From Mesorhizobium sp. 131-2-1 (GTDB taxonomy: Bacteria > Pseudomonadota > Alphaproteobacteria > Rhizobiales > Rhizobiaceae): a DNA stretch of 64,000 nucleotides. Shown one piece after another: positions 23,866 to 33,498 of this stretch. Under the pieces are notes generated by a model. That model was not told the DNA's origin and made no database searches. It was given only the letters and a program-made list of their open reading frames with translations. The translations under genes and the position numbers were made by a program. Each line of letters starts with the position of its first letter. The stretch's first letter is position 1. The DNA lies in contig NZ_AP023248.1 in the NCBI RefSeq assembly GCF_016756535.1, positions 124,001 to 188,000 on the forward strand. The letters are read 5' to 3'.

Positions 23866-24920
23866 TGGGCCTCCGCTTCATCTTCATGCTCACGCGCAAC
23901 GACCGCACCGTCGAGGACGCGTCGAAACAACTTCAGACCGCCTTGAGGCTCGGCGTGCGCCATATCGGCTTCAAAGATATCGGCCTGCCGACCGACCAGC
24001 TGATGGCCCTCAACGCCGCCATCAAGGCGGGCGGAGCGACCTCCTATCTCGAGGTTGTGTCGCTCGACCGCGACAGCGAGATCGTTTCGGCACGCGCCGC
24101 GACCGAGATTGGCGTGGATGTGTTGCTGGGCGGCACACGCGTCGATGACGTCCTGCCTGTAATCGCCGGCACAGACATCCAGTATTGCCCCTTCCCGGGC
24201 CGCATCATGGGCCATCCCAGCGTTCTGGAAGGGAGCATCGAGGAGATCGTCGAAAGTGCCAAGGCGCTTGCGGGGCGGGAGGGCGTGCATGGCCTTGACC
24301 TGCTGGCTTACCGGTCCAAGGAAGACGTTCCAGCTCTTATGAAGGCGGTCTGCGCCGCTGTGTCCAAGCCCGTCTACATCGCCGGCTCCATCGACACGCC
24401 CGAGCAGATCGCCGTGGTGAAGGCGGTTGGCGCTGCCGGCTTCACGATCGGCACCGCCGCGCTCGATGGCAAATATCCGGCGCAGGAGGACGGCGTGCCG
24501 GGTCAGCTCGCCGCGATCATTCGCGACGTCGCCGCGCTCAACAACCATATTTCACCATTCCACAAGAGAAACCTGACGAACGCGTTCCAGCGCTTCTCCG
24601 ACACCTGGACGCCGAAGATCGCGGGCCAGGTCAACGGTATGCAGATCAAGCTCGCCAAATTCGAGGGCGAACTTTCCTGGCGTTTCCACAAGAAGGAGGA
24701 CGAGCTCTTCTTCGTGCACAAGGGGCGTCTTCTCATGAAGTTTCGTGACCGTGACGAGATTGTCGAGGCGGGCGAATTCATCATCGTGCCGCATGGCGTC
24801 GAGCATTGCCCAGTCGCTCTGGACGACACCTGCGATGTCATGCTGCTCGAGCCGGGCACCACGCCGAACACCGGCACGGCAGCCGATGCGCGAAGGATTG
24901 CTGAACGCGGCCAGGTTTGA
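23865..24920 (+). CDS. Fusion of a phosphate-binding TIM barrel with a cupin
   Basis: A 351-residue two-domain protein. Residues 1-225 form a TIM barrel: an FIFMLTRNDRTVEDA start, VRHIGFKDIG, SYLEVVSLDR, GVDVLLGG, GLDLLAYRSKEDVPALM, and a HisA/ThiE-type phosphate loop YIAGSIDTPEQIAVVKAVGAAGFTIGTA given here as two parts, YIAGSIDTPEQI and GAAGFTIGTAAL. Residues about 245-340 are a cupin: HISPFHKRNL linker, FHKKEDELFFVHKGRLLM (His and Glu ligands) and IVPHGVEHCPV (second His). The frame is open throughout with no sign of a frameshift. I know both halves as separate proteins, the barrel near DUF1537 kinases. A lyase, epimerase or isomerase on a phosphorylated intermediate is a guess. It overlaps the PdxA2 stop by one base. 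Confidence 0.7.
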   Translation: MGLRFIFMLTRNDRTVEDASKQLQTALRLGVRHIGFKDIGLPTDQLMALNAAIKAGGATSYLEVVSLDRDSEIVSARAATEIGVDVLLGGTRVDDVLPVIAGTDIQYCPFPGRIMGHPSVLEGSIEEIVESAKALAGREGVHGLDLLAYRSKEDVPALMKAVCAAVSKPVYIAGSIDTPEQIAVVKAVGAAGFTIGTAALDGKYPAQEDGVPGQLAAIIRDVAALNNHISPFHKRNLTNAFQRFSDTWTPKIAGQVNGMQIKLAKFEGELSWRFHKKEDELFFVHKGRLLMKFRDRDEIVEAGEFIIVPHGVEHCPVALDDTCDVMLLEPGTTPNTGTAADARRIAERGQV

Positions 24921-24993
24921 GGAGCGTGCGCGAACTAGTAAACTGGCACCGAAATTCGGTGGCACAGTAATTCACTCCGACAGGTTCTCAATC

Positions 24994-26028
24994 ATGCAAT
25001 CCAATGCTATCCGCCTCGATTTCCGCTCTGATACGGTCACCCGTCCCACCGCGCAAATGCGTGCGGCGATGGCGGCTGCCGACGTGGGCGACGATGTGTT
25101 GGGCGATGATTTCACAGTCCAGGCGCTCGAGGCGCGGGTTGCCGCGGTGTTCGGCAAAGATGCGGGACTCCTGCTGCCGACCGGCACCATGGCCAATCTC
25201 GCTGCGATCATGAGTCATTGCCAGCGCGGCGAGGAGTATCTCTGCGCGAGCGGAGCGCATACCTATCTGTGGGAAGCCGGGGGCGCTGCCGTGCTGGGCT
25301 CGGTCCAGCCGCAGCCTTTGCCGGTCCGGGCCGACGGCACGATCCCCATCGAGGATCTACACGCCGCGGTTAAGGACGACGATCCGCATTTTGCAGTCAC
25401 ACGTCTAGTCACCATAGAGAACACGTTCGCCGGGCGAGTTTTGCCGCGAGAACATCTGGCCGAGGTCGTCGAATTTGCGCGGGAGCGGAAGCTCGCGACC
25501 CATCTTGACGGTGCGCGGCTGTTCAACGCGGCTGCGGCGCTCGGCGTTGATGTCGGGTACCTGGCAGAGGGCTTCGATAGCGTGTCGTTGTGCCTTTCAA
25601 AGGGGCTCGGGGCGCCGCTCGGATCAGTGCTGGTCGGCGATGCCCCGTTGATCGCCCGTGCGCGCCGGTGGCGCAAGATGCTCGGCGGCGGCATGCGACA
25701 GGCCGGAATAATAGCAGCGGCGGGGCTGTACGCGCTCGACCATCATGTTGACCGTCTGATCGAGGACCACGCCAACGCTCGGGCGCTCGCGGACGGCTTC
25801 ATGGGAATTGAAGAACTGACGGTGACACCGCCGCAGTCCAACGTGGTGTTTGTCGATCTAGCGCCCGAGTTGGCGACCCGGCTATCACAGGCGCTACGTG
25901 AACTCGGCATCGCGGCGAGTTTCTGGCCGGGTGGACGAATGCGCTGGGTCACCCATCTCGACGTCGATCGTGTCGCCGTTGGCGAGGCAATCGCAGCGGT
26001 GCGCGAGGTCGCTGAGAGTCGGAGATGA
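24994..26028 (+). CDS. Low-specificity L-threonine aldolase
   Basis: A 344-residue fold-type I PLP enzyme. Seen are [52 protein letters not shown], the PLP aspartate region [12 protein letters not shown] and the PLP lysine K203 in [14 protein letters not shown]. Such enzymes split L-threonine, allo-threonine and related beta-hydroxy amino acids into glycine and an aldehyde. ATG 24994 fits the family start; only a weak CAGG is upstream. It follows the TIM-cupin gene by 73 bases on the same strand and is probably part of the LysR-controlled operon. It could act on 4-hydroxythreonine-like compounds, giving glycine plus glycolaldehyde, but this is not shown. Confidence 0.87.
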   Translation: MQSNAIRLDFRSDTVTRPTAQMRAAMAAADVGDDVLGDDFTVQALEARVAAVFGKDAGLLLPTGTMANLAAIMSHCQRGEEYLCASGAHTYLWEAGGAAVLGSVQPQPLPVRADGTIPIEDLHAAVKDDDPHFAVTRLVTIENTFAGRVLPREHLAEVVEFARERKLATHLDGARLFNAAAALGVDVGYLAEGFDSVSLCLSKGLGAPLGSVLVGDAPLIARARRWRKMLGGGMRQAGIIAAAGLYALDHHVDRLIEDHANARALADGFMGIEELTVTPPQSNVVFVDLAPELATRLSQALRELGIAASFWPGGRMRWVTHLDVDRVAVGEAIAAVREVAESRR

Positions 26029-26485
26029 AATGCGCGCACGGACTGCACGGTTGCCTCCCGGAACCCGTAGAAGAAGCGGTATTCCCAACGATGCTCGTGG
26101 CTGCGATAGCCGAGTTAAATTTTGCATTGAGTAATTCAGCGGCAAGCTCGTGTAGGAGTGGCCATGGCCCCCAGACATGGGTGTGGTTCCACTCGACGTG
26201 AATCATGTCGAGATTCTGTCGCCCAGCCGTGCTCCAAGCCTCCAAACGTGCTCAAGACTTCAAGCCCATAACAACCACTATTTGAGGTTTATTCCTGCGT
26301 GCCCAGTCCGCGCCTGGGACCTTCAACGAGACTACCCGCCTGTCAGCGGCAGGCCCGATCAAGTTTTGGCTTCGACAAGCCTGAGCAGGTTGTCGTCGCC
26401 CTCAGCAGGGGTATATCGCTCTGCCTCCAGGACATTCATGTCCACCGATGGCGAGCCCTGACCTCTTGCACTAGGCGCTGCCCCC
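26029..26485. other. Gene-free region between convergent operons
   Basis: About 450 bases separating the threonine aldolase and tdh stops. Short frames look like noise. A CTCGAC/GTCGAG stem is visible near 26193-26215. I looked for a glycine or threonine riboswitch pattern and saw none; no strong T-run terminator was found either. Confidence 0.4.
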
Positions 26486-27520
26486 TCACCAATCCATCAC
26501 CACCTTGCCCGAACTGCCGCTCCGCATTGCGTCGAACCCTACCTGGAAATCATCGATCCCGATGCGATGCGTGATCAGCCCCGACACATCCAGCGGCCCC
26601 TGCACCAGAGCGATCATCTTGTACCAGGTCTCGAACATCTCGCGGCCGTAGATGCCTTTCAGATGCAGCATCTTGAAGATGACCTTGTTCCAGTCGATCT
26701 CGAAACCGGTTGGCGCGATGCCCAAAATGGCGATCTTGCCGTCATTGTTCATGGTGTCGATCATGTCGCGAAAGGCGGGCGCGGCGCCGGACATCTCCAG
26801 GCCGACGTCGAACCCTTCGGTCATGCCGATCGAGGGCATGACGTCGCGCAGCTTCTCCTTCGAGGCGTCGACGACATGCTGGACGCCGAGTTTCCGCGCC
26901 AGATCGAGGCGAACGGGGTTGATGTCGGTGATAACGACTTTTCGCGCGCCGACGCATTGCGCCACCAGCGCGCCCATGATGCCGATCGGGCCGGCACCGG
27001 TGACCAGCACGTCCTCGCCGACCAGATCGAAGGACAGTGCCGTGTGCACGGCATTGCCCAGCGGATCGAAGATGGCGGCGATCTCATCCGGCACGTCGTC
27101 GGGGATCGGCACGACATTGTGCTGCGGGATGACCATATATTCGCCGAAAGCGCCGGGGCGGTTGACGCCGACGCCGAGCGTGTTGCGGCAAAGATGGCCC
27201 CTGCCCGCGCGGCAGTTGCGGCAATGGCCGCAGACGATGTGGCCTTCGCCCGAGACGCGCTGGCCAAGCTTGTATTCGGTGACGGCCGCACCGAAGTCGG
27301 CAACCGTGCCGACGAATTCGTGGCCGGTCACCATCGGCACCGGCACGGTCTTCTGCGCCCACTGGTCCCAATTGTAGATGTGGACGTCGGTGCCGCAGAT
27401 CGCGGTCTTCTTGACCTTGATCAGCACGTCGTTGGGGCCGATCTCCGGCACCGGCACCTCTTCCATCCAGATGCCCGGCTCGGCCTTGGCCTTCACCAGC
27501 GCCTTCATCATGTTGGACAT
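26486..27520 (-). CDS. tdh: L-threonine 3-dehydrogenase
   Basis: A 344-residue zinc medium-chain dehydrogenase. Catalytic zinc ligands are C42 ([11 protein letters not shown]) and H67-E68 (VTGHEFVG). The structural zinc cysteines are C97, C100, C103 and C111 in [17 protein letters not shown]. The NAD loop is [17 protein letters not shown]. It closely matches Tdh, which oxidises L-threonine to 2-amino-3-oxobutyrate. It starts within the last base of the kbl stop (TGATG), the usual kbl-tdh pair. The long reading to 28129 runs through kbl in another frame and is not real. It is the last gene of the minus-strand run beginning near 37.9 kb. Confidence 0.95.
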   Translation of the reverse strand: MSNMMKALVKAKAEPGIWMEEVPVPEIGPNDVLIKVKKTAICGTDVHIYNWDQWAQKTVPVPMVTGHEFVGTVADFGAAVTEYKLGQRVSGEGHIVCGHCRNCRAGRGHLCRNTLGVGVNRPGAFGEYMVIPQHNVVPIPDDVPDEIAAIFDPLGNAVHTALSFDLVGEDVLVTGAGPIGIMGALVAQCVGARKVVITDINPVRLDLARKLGVQHVVDASKEKLRDVMPSIGMTEGFDVGLEMSGAAPAFRDMIDTMNNDGKIAILGIAPTGFEIDWNKVIFKMLHLKGIYGREMFETWYKMIALVQGPLDVSGLITHRIGIDDFQVGFDAMRSGSSGKVVMDW

Positions 27521-28707
27521 CAGCCGATTACCCCGAGTTCGCGTCCCACCTCGCCAAACGCCTCCACCGCCCGGTCGATATCCTCCGCCGAATGCGCGGC
27601 CGACATCTGCGTGCGGATGCGAGCTTGGCCCTTCGCAACGACCGGGAAGGAAAAGCCGATCACATAGATGCCGTGGTCCATCATCATGTCGGCCATCTTC
27701 CCAGCGAGCGCCGCGTCGCCGATCATCACCGGGATGATCGGGTGGTCGGCGCCGGCCAGCGTGAAGCCCAGCTTTTCCATGCGCGCGCGGAATCGGGCGG
27801 CATTGTCGTAGAGCCGACGTCGCATTTCCGTACCCTGCTCGATCATGTCGAGCACTTTCAGCGAAGCACCGGCGATCGCGGGCATCAGCGTGTTGGAGAA
27901 GAGATAGGGCCGCGAGCGCTGGCGCAGCCATTCGACGATCGGCCTGCTCGCGCTCGTGTAGCCGCCGGAGGCGCCGCCAAGCGCCTTGCCGAGCGTACCG
28001 GTGAGGATGTCTATCCGGCCTTCCACGCCGCAATATTCCGGCGTGCCGCGGCCGTGCTCGCCGACGAAGCCGACGGCATGGCTGTCGTCCACCATCACCA
28101 TCGCGTCGTATTTTTCCGCCAGGTCGCAAATCCCCTTCAGGTCGGCGATCACGCCGTCCATGGAAAAGACGCCGTCGGTGGCAATCAACCGGAACCGAGC
28201 ATCGGAGGCCGCCTTTAGCCGCTCCTCCAGCTCCTTCATGTCGTTGTTGGCGTATCTATAGCGCTGAGCCTTGGAGAGCCTTATGCCGTCGATGATCGAG
28301 GCGTGGTTGAGCGCATCGGAGATGACCGCGTCCTCCTCGCCGAGCAAAGTCTCGAACAGGCCGGCATTGGCATCGAAGCAGGAGGAATAGAGGATCGTGT
28401 CCTCCATGCCGAGGAACCGCGACAGCCGCGCCTCAAGCTGCTTGTGCTCCTCCTGCGTGCCGCAGATGAAGCGCACCGAGGCCATGCCGTAGCCGTAACG
28501 GTCGAGCGCGGCCTTGGCTGCCTGGCGCAGTTCCGCCTTGTCGGCAAGGCCGAGATAGTTGTTGGCGCAGAAATTCAGCACCTTGCGGCCGCCGACCTCT
28601 ATAGTCGCCGATTGGGTCGAGCTTATCACGCGCTCACGCTTGTAAAGGCCTCCCCCCTCGATGTGCGAAAGAAGCTCGCGAAGGTGATCTTCTAAAGTCG
28701 ACGCCAT
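27520..28707 (-). CDS. kbl: Glycine C-acetyltransferase (2-amino-3-ketobutyrate CoA ligase)
   Basis: A 395-residue alpha-oxoamine synthase family PLP enzyme. Seen are [71 protein letters not shown] given here as DDSHAVGF, and the PLP lysine in [16 protein letters not shown]. It uses CoA to split 2-amino-3-oxobutyrate into glycine and acetyl-CoA, directly after Tdh. It overlaps tdh by one base and follows the thrB gene by 39 bases. Confidence 0.95.
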   Translation of the reverse strand: MASTLEDHLRELLSHIEGGGLYKRERVISSTQSATIEVGGRKVLNFCANNYLGLADKAELRQAAKAALDRYGYGMASVRFICGTQEEHKQLEARLSRFLGMEDTILYSSCFDANAGLFETLLGEEDAVISDALNHASIIDGIRLSKAQRYRYANNDMKELEERLKAASDARFRLIATDGVFSMDGVIADLKGICDLAEKYDAMVMVDDSHAVGFVGEHGRGTPEYCGVEGRIDILTGTLGKALGGASGGYTSASRPIVEWLRQRSRPYLFSNTLMPAIAGASLKVLDMIEQGTEMRRRLYDNAARFRARMEKLGFTLAGADHPIIPVMIGDAALAGKMADMMMDHGIYVIGFSFPVVAKGQARIRTQMSAAHSAEDIDRAVEAFGEVGRELGVIG

Positions 28708-28746
28708 GATGCCATCACCTCCAGTGTCGCAAACGTGCGGTCTTGC

Positions 28747-29691
28747 TCATGCGATCTCTCCACGAAGCGCTCGCAAGATGCGCTCGAAGTGGCTGGGATC
28801 GTGTGCGTTGAGGAGCGCTGCTTCTCGTGGCAGGTACAGGTCCCAGAGGCGCGACAGCCAAAAACGAAATGCGCCGGCCCGCTGCATTGCAGGAAGCAAT
28901 GTGCGTTCGGCTGGAATAAGCGCGCGAACAGCCTCATAGCCGCCGAGGAAAGCCGCAACCCGCTCATCGTGTCGGCGGCCGGTGCAGCCATCGACGCACC
29001 AATCATTGAGGCACACGGCAATATCGAACAGAAAGGTGTCGCATCCGGCGAAGTAGAAATCGAAGACGCCCGTTAGCTTCCCACCGTCAAACAAGACGTT
29101 GTCGCGAAAAAGATCGGCGTGCACCGGCCCTTCGAGGAGCTGCCCGTAGGTCAGGGAGGCCGCGACCTGCCTCTGAAAGGCCAGTTCGTTCGAGAGCAAC
29201 GCTCGCTGTGCATCAGAGACGTATCGGCCGACTACCGGTACCACCTCGTTCCACCATTCAAGTCCTCGCGGATTGACCTGGCCTCCTGCGTAATCGCTTC
29301 CGGCGACATGCATTCTCGCAAGAATCTCCCCGACAGAGCGACAATGGGCCTCTGTCGGTTCTGTCACGCTCTCGCCAGGAAGCCTGTTGACCACCACCGC
29401 GGGCCGGCCTTTGAGCGAGTGAAGAAGCTCGCCATGCCTGTCAGCAACCGGATCCGGGACCGGAATGCCGCGCTCCGCAAGGTGCTTCATGAAATGGAGG
29501 TAGAACGGCAGTTGCTCGAATGTGAGCCGCTCGAATAACGTGAGCACATACTCTCCGGTTTCAGTATCCACGAAGTAGTTCGTGTTCTCAATTCCGGTTG
29601 TGATGCCGCGGACTGATTTCGGCCAGCCCAGACCCAGCGCCCGAAAGAACGCTGCGACTTCGTCGACTGACAGCTCCGTATACACAGCCAT
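28747..29691 (-). CDS. thrB: Homoserine kinase, ThrB APH-fold type
   Basis: A 314-residue homoserine kinase of the phosphotransferase-fold class used by many proteobacteria. Seen are MAVYTELSVDEVAAFF, ITTGIENTNYFVDT, YVLTLFERL, LPFYLHFMKHLAERGIPVPDP, the catalytic GPVHADLFRDNVLF and metal site GVFDFYFAG, then LNDWCVDG. It makes O-phospho-L-homoserine, the substrate of threonine synthase. The HADLFRDN/LNDWC signature looks to me like the beta/gamma-proteobacterial form, so horizontal origin is possible. It stands between thrC (36-base gap) and kbl (39-base gap), unlike the housekeeping thrB context of rhizobia. A catabolic role is inferred from those neighbours. Confidence 0.88.
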   Translation of the reverse strand: MAVYTELSVDEVAAFFRALGLGWPKSVRGITTGIENTNYFVDTETGEYVLTLFERLTFEQLPFYLHFMKHLAERGIPVPDPVADRHGELLHSLKGRPAVVVNRLPGESVTEPTEAHCRSVGEILARMHVAGSDYAGGQVNPRGLEWWNEVVPVVGRYVSDAQRALLSNELAFQRQVAASLTYGQLLEGPVHADLFRDNVLFDGGKLTGVFDFYFAGCDTFLFDIAVCLNDWCVDGCTGRRHDERVAAFLGGYEAVRALIPAERTLLPAMQRAGAFRFWLSRLWDLYLPREAALLNAHDPSHFERILRALRGEIA

Positions 29692-29727
29692 GGCGAAAAA
29701 GCGGTTCCCGATTGCTGAAGCGGCTGT

Positions 29728-31155
29728 TCAGCAGACCGCAGCCTGCAGGGCTTCGGCGATAAAGGTCTTTACGGTCTGCACATCGGCGGGGAGCAGTTTG
29801 AACCGCCTCGCCAATTGCTCGATGCCATCGAACCGGTCTGGACGATCGGGCTCCCGGCCCAAAGCCTCCTTGATCGTCCCAGCAAATTTGATCGGCAGTG
29901 CGGTCTCGAGCACGATCATCGGCCTCTCCGGGACGCAGTGCTCGCGCGCGACCTTCACGCCATCGGCCGTATGCGGATCAATAACCGTGTTGGAACGCTG
30001 CCACGTGTCACGGATCGTCGCCAACCGGTCGGCGTGGGTGCTCTTCCCGCTGCGAAAGCCAAAACGACCCGCCATCTGCGCGAAGGCGGGATCACCGCTG
30101 ACATCGAACGATCCTCGATCCGTGAGTTGACCGTCAAACATGGATTTCGTCCGGCTCGCATCGCGACCGAGCAGGTCGAACACGAAACGCTCGAGGTTAG
30201 ACGCTTTCGAGATATCCATCGAAGGGCTTGAGGTTTCATAAGTGTCCGCGTGGCCTCGCAACCGATAAACACCGGTGCGGAAGAATTCGTCGAGCACATC
30301 GTTCTCGTTGGTCGCAACCACGAGACGGGATATGGGAAGACCCATCATGCGAGCGACATGGCCCGCGCAGACGTTACCGAAATTGCCCGAAGGAACGGCG
30401 AAGTCTACCTGTGATGAATTCTCTTCGGTCACCTGAAAATAGGCGGAGAAGTAATAGACCACTTGAGCCGCCAGCCGGGCCCAATTGATCGAATTGACGG
30501 CGCCGATGCGGTGGCGCCTCTTGAAGTTGGCATCGCCAGACACCGCTTTTACGATGTCCTGGCAATCGTCGAACACTCCTTCGATGGCGATGTTGTGGAT
30601 GTTTTCGTCAAGCAGGCTGAACATCTGGGCCTGCTGGAAGGCGCTCATGCGTCCGTGCGGCGACATCATGAAGACACGGATGCCCGTCTTGCCGCGCATG
30701 GCATATTCCGCCGCGCTTCCCGTGTCGCCGCTGGTCGCCCCGAGGATGTTCAGTTCCTCGCCCCGACGGGCCAGTTCATATTCAAGGAGGTTGCCAAGCA
30801 ACTGCATGGCCATGTCCTTGAACGCCAGGGTTGGGCCGTTCGACAGTTCTGCGACGTGAAGGTCCATCCCGAGCGCGCGCACCGGCGTGATCCGATCGCT
30901 CCTGAAAAGCTCGGGCGTATAGGTCTTCGCGCAGATGGCCCTCAGATCGCCAGGTGGAATATCGTCGATATAGAGCGACAGGATTTCGAAGGCGAGCTCG
31001 GAATACGACAAGCCCCGCCACCGATCCAGCATGGCATCGTCCACAATCGGGTAAGCCTCGGGCACATAGAGCCCACCATCGGGCGCCAGACCTTCAAGCA
31101 GGATATCGCAGAACGACCTGCGTTCGTGATGGCCACGCGTGGAGATGTAGTGCAT
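29728..31155 (-). CDS. thrC: Threonine synthase
   Basis: A 475-residue fold-type II PLP enzyme. Seen are the N-terminal MHYISTRGHHERRSFCDILLEGLAPDGGLYVP split here as MHYISTRG and LEGLAPDGGLYVPEAYP, the PLP lysine in GPTLAFKDMAMQLLGN, LGATSGDTGSAAEYAM, VNSINWARLAAQVVYYF and FAVPSGNFGNVCAGHVA. It converts O-phosphohomoserine to threonine plus phosphate. Housekeeping thrC is biosynthetic, but this copy lies between a transporter/flavin-oxidase group and thrB-kbl-tdh, all on one strand. The product threonine would flow straight into Tdh/Kbl. A 7-bp GC-rich hairpin lies at 31188-31215, between the oxidase gene and this start. Confidence 0.92.
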   Translation of the reverse strand: MHYISTRGHHERRSFCDILLEGLAPDGGLYVPEAYPIVDDAMLDRWRGLSYSELAFEILSLYIDDIPPGDLRAICAKTYTPELFRSDRITPVRALGMDLHVAELSNGPTLAFKDMAMQLLGNLLEYELARRGEELNILGATSGDTGSAAEYAMRGKTGIRVFMMSPHGRMSAFQQAQMFSLLDENIHNIAIEGVFDDCQDIVKAVSGDANFKRRHRIGAVNSINWARLAAQVVYYFSAYFQVTEENSSQVDFAVPSGNFGNVCAGHVARMMGLPISRLVVATNENDVLDEFFRTGVYRLRGHADTYETSSPSMDISKASNLERFVFDLLGRDASRTKSMFDGQLTDRGSFDVSGDPAFAQMAGRFGFRSGKSTHADRLATIRDTWQRSNTVIDPHTADGVKVAREHCVPERPMIVLETALPIKFAGTIKEALGREPDRPDRFDGIEQLARRFKLLPADVQTVKTFIAEALQAAVC

Positions 31156-31218
31156 GTGCTGCTTTTCCTCATGGCCACGATCGGCGGGCCGGGGTCGAGA
31201 GACTGCCCCCCCGGCTTC

Positions 31219-32532
31219 TCAGCGGCAGGCCCGCCACCAGGCGATCTTGTCCTGCAGGCCATAGCCTTTGATGACCGCCGGCAAGAACCAGGGATCGCCC
31301 CTATAGAAGGGGATGGAAGCCGGCGGTCGGAAGTCGAAAGCCGTGCTGGCTTCCGGCGCGCGACCCATCAGCTTGTAGGCGGCTCGCGTACCGACCCACG
31401 GTGCCCAGACCACACCCGAACCGCAAAAGCCGGTGGCATAGACGATGCCATCCTTCTCGAAGATGCGGGGCAGCATGTCGCGGTTCATGGCCACGTTGCC
31501 GAACCAGCTGTGCGAAAAGCGAACCTTCTCCAACTCCGGGAAAAGCTGTACCAGACCGTTGCGAAGGCGGAGCGTCGGGGCTGTCGGATCGCTGTTGCCG
31601 TGGGAACTGTCTCGCCCACCGAGCAGAATGCGCGTGCCGTCGGGCGAAGGACGATAATAGAAGCCCAGCTCTCGGTTCTCGCCCATCATCATCAGCTTGG
31701 GCATCAGCCGCGCCATCAATTCAGGCGGAAGTTCCTCGGTCGCGATAATTCGGCTGCGAACTGGCACCAGCCGTCGGCGCAGGAATGGAGCGGCGGCATC
31801 GGTATAGCCGTTGGTGCAGACCAGCACCTGCCGAGCCTGCACAGTCCCGGCCGATGTCGCGACACGGAACCCGGACACATCTTTCTCGATGGAAATCACG
31901 GGCGTTCGTGAGTGGACCGTCAGCCCGGAAGCCAAGGCCACCCGCAGGAGCTCGGCGTGGAACTTAGCCGGGTGCAAACCGCCAATGTCCATCCGAACCG
32001 TGCCGCCTCGGTAGAAGTTGGTGCCGATGTAGTTGCCCTGCTCGGCATGCGGAACAGCGTAGGATTCGATCCCTAGCCTCTTCGCCAGCGCCTCGGCGCC
32101 GCGGGCCATCTTCTCGTACTGGTCGTATCCGATAGCACCCATGAACCGGCCGACCAGCTTGAAATCGCAGTCGAGTCCCTCGGTCTTAATCAAGTCATAG
32201 AGGAATTCGCGCGCGAGCTTGCCTTCAGCCTCAATCGCCTTGGCTTTATCCTCGCCAAAACGCCTGGTGATCGTGGCATAGTCCGGTCGGATTGATCCGC
32301 TGGTGATCCCTCCGTTGCGCGACGAGGCTCCTTCGCCAGGGTTCATGGCATCGAAAGCTGCAACAGAACGCCCTTCTCGGGCCAGTACGAGCCCGGCCGA
32401 GAGACCGGCATAGCCGGCGCCCACGATCGCCACGTCCAGCCTCCTGGCCAAAGGCTGTGGCGACAGCGGCCTCACCGGCGCCGCTTCCCACCAGTAGGGC
32501 GTATTCTTGTCGGCGACTTTGAGCTCGGCCAC
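31219..32532 (-). CDS. FAD-dependent amine/amino-acid oxidase, PuuB/DAO type
   Basis: A 437-residue flavoprotein. The FAD-binding motif is DVAIVGAGYAGLSAGLVLA near residue 34, followed by SSRNGGITSGSIRPD, GTVRMDIGGLHPAKFH, LVCTNGYTD, YYRPSPDGTRILLGGRDS and the C-terminal ATGFCGSGVVWAPWVG, PFYRGDPWFLPAV. This is the DAO superfamily near gamma-glutamylputrescine oxidase. It would oxidise a secondary or primary amine, releasing an aldehyde or keto acid plus an amine. GTG 32532 is the preferred start; longer readings would overlap the permease gene. Position between the ABC transporter and thrC suggests that it processes the imported compound, perhaps releasing homoserine from an N-substituted form. 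That is speculative. Confidence 0.85.
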   Translation of the reverse strand: MAELKVADKNTPYWWEAAPVRPLSPQPLARRLDVAIVGAGYAGLSAGLVLAREGRSVAAFDAMNPGEGASSRNGGITSGSIRPDYATITRRFGEDKAKAIEAEGKLAREFLYDLIKTEGLDCDFKLVGRFMGAIGYDQYEKMARGAEALAKRLGIESYAVPHAEQGNYIGTNFYRGGTVRMDIGGLHPAKFHAELLRVALASGLTVHSRTPVISIEKDVSGFRVATSAGTVQARQVLVCTNGYTDAAAPFLRRRLVPVRSRIIATEELPPELMARLMPKLMMMGENRELGFYYRPSPDGTRILLGGRDSSHGNSDPTAPTLRLRNGLVQLFPELEKVRFSHSWFGNVAMNRDMLPRIFEKDGIVYATGFCGSGVVWAPWVGTRAAYKLMGRAPEASTAFDFRPPASIPFYRGDPWFLPAVIKGYGLQDKIAWWRACR

Positions 32533-32587
32533 GTGACTGACTTCTCGTTGCGTTTGCTGATGAGAGAGCGGGCTATTTGCCCAACGT

Positions 32588-33466
32588 TCAAATGTGGTCG
32601 TCCCGGACGTCCAGTGCGTCACGCAGTCCGTCACCGATGAAGTTGAAACTGGTCACCGCGATGGTGATCGCAGCTCCGGGAATGATGGCAAGCCAAGGTG
32701 CGCTGCCCAGATATTGCTGGGCGCCGTTGAGCATGTTGCCCCAGCTTGGCAGGGGCGGCTGGATGCCGTAGCCGAGGAAGCTGATATAGGCTTCCATGAG
32801 AATGGCGCGCGCCACCGTCAAGGTGGAAGCAACGATGATCGGTCCCATGGCGTTGGGCAGTATCTCGCGGAACATAATGTGGGTGCCGCTCAATCCAAGC
32901 ATGCGTCCGGCCAGGACGAACTCGCGTTCGCGCAACGAGCGCACTTCCGCTTCAACGATACGGGCAACCTCCATCCAACTCGTGAGGGCGATGATGACTG
33001 TGATCATCACGGGACTGGGCTTGAGTGCCGCAGCCAGCGCCAGCAGCAGAAAGATCGATGGGAACGACAGGAAGCCATCGACCGTGCGCATCAGCGTTGC
33101 TCCGATCCAGCCACCGCGATAGCCTGCGATCACGCCGACCATCGTGCCGACGAGCGTCGACAACACCATGGCAAAGAAACCCACCAGCAACGAGATCCGT
33201 CCCGCCATCAAGAGTCTTGCCGCCAGGTCGCGGCCGAGCGGATCAGTGCCTAGAAAGTGGTGCCCCGTGAGCGGAGGAGCAAAGCGGGCCCGCAGGTCGA
33301 TATACAGTGAGTCATAAGGCAGGATATGGGGGCCGAGGACGCAAGCGAGGCACAGGAAAACGATCATCGTCAACCCGAGCAGCGCCAGGCGATGCCGTAT
33401 GAAACGGAGTGCGGCGCGGTTGTTTATCCAGCGGCTTGGAGCTGCATTTGCGGTGAAAGCGGTCAT
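32588..33466 (-). CDS. Peptide/opine-type ABC transporter permease (DppC-like)
   Basis: A 292-residue inner-membrane permease. The first helix is near residues 25-48 (RLALLGLTMIVFLCLACVLG), followed by HFLGTDPLGRDLAARLLMAGRISLLVGFFAM, typical of DppC/OppC, and the EAA-loop region SLREREFVLAGRMLGLSGTHIMFREILPN. It has five to six membrane helices. ATG 33466 has AGGAGA eight bases upstream. It forms the transport channel with the DppB-like protein encoded 32 bases upstream. Confidence 0.9.
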   Translation of the reverse strand: MTAFTANAAPSRWINNRAALRFIRHRLALLGLTMIVFLCLACVLGPHILPYDSLYIDLRARFAPPLTGHHFLGTDPLGRDLAARLLMAGRISLLVGFFAMVLSTLVGTMVGVIAGYRGGWIGATLMRTVDGFLSFPSIFLLLALAAALKPSPVMITVIIALTSWMEVARIVEAEVRSLREREFVLAGRMLGLSGTHIMFREILPNAMGPIIVASTLTVARAILMEAYISFLGYGIQPPLPSWGNMLNGAQQYLGSAPWLAIIPGAAITIAVTSFNFIGDGLRDALDVRDDHI

Positions 33467-33498
33467 ATCGGCTGTCTCCTGACGGGGAAGTAGCGCGC

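Noticed and set aside
26029..26485. Possible glycine or threonine-responsive riboswitch near kbl-tdh and threonine aldolase
   Set aside because: The region lies downstream of both genes and lacks the conserved glycine-aptamer segments.
28129..28129. Long reading of tdh to 28129 and of hyuA to 57370
   Set aside because: Both extensions run through neighbouring genes in the wrong frame; the family start codons at 27520 and 57028 have proper context.
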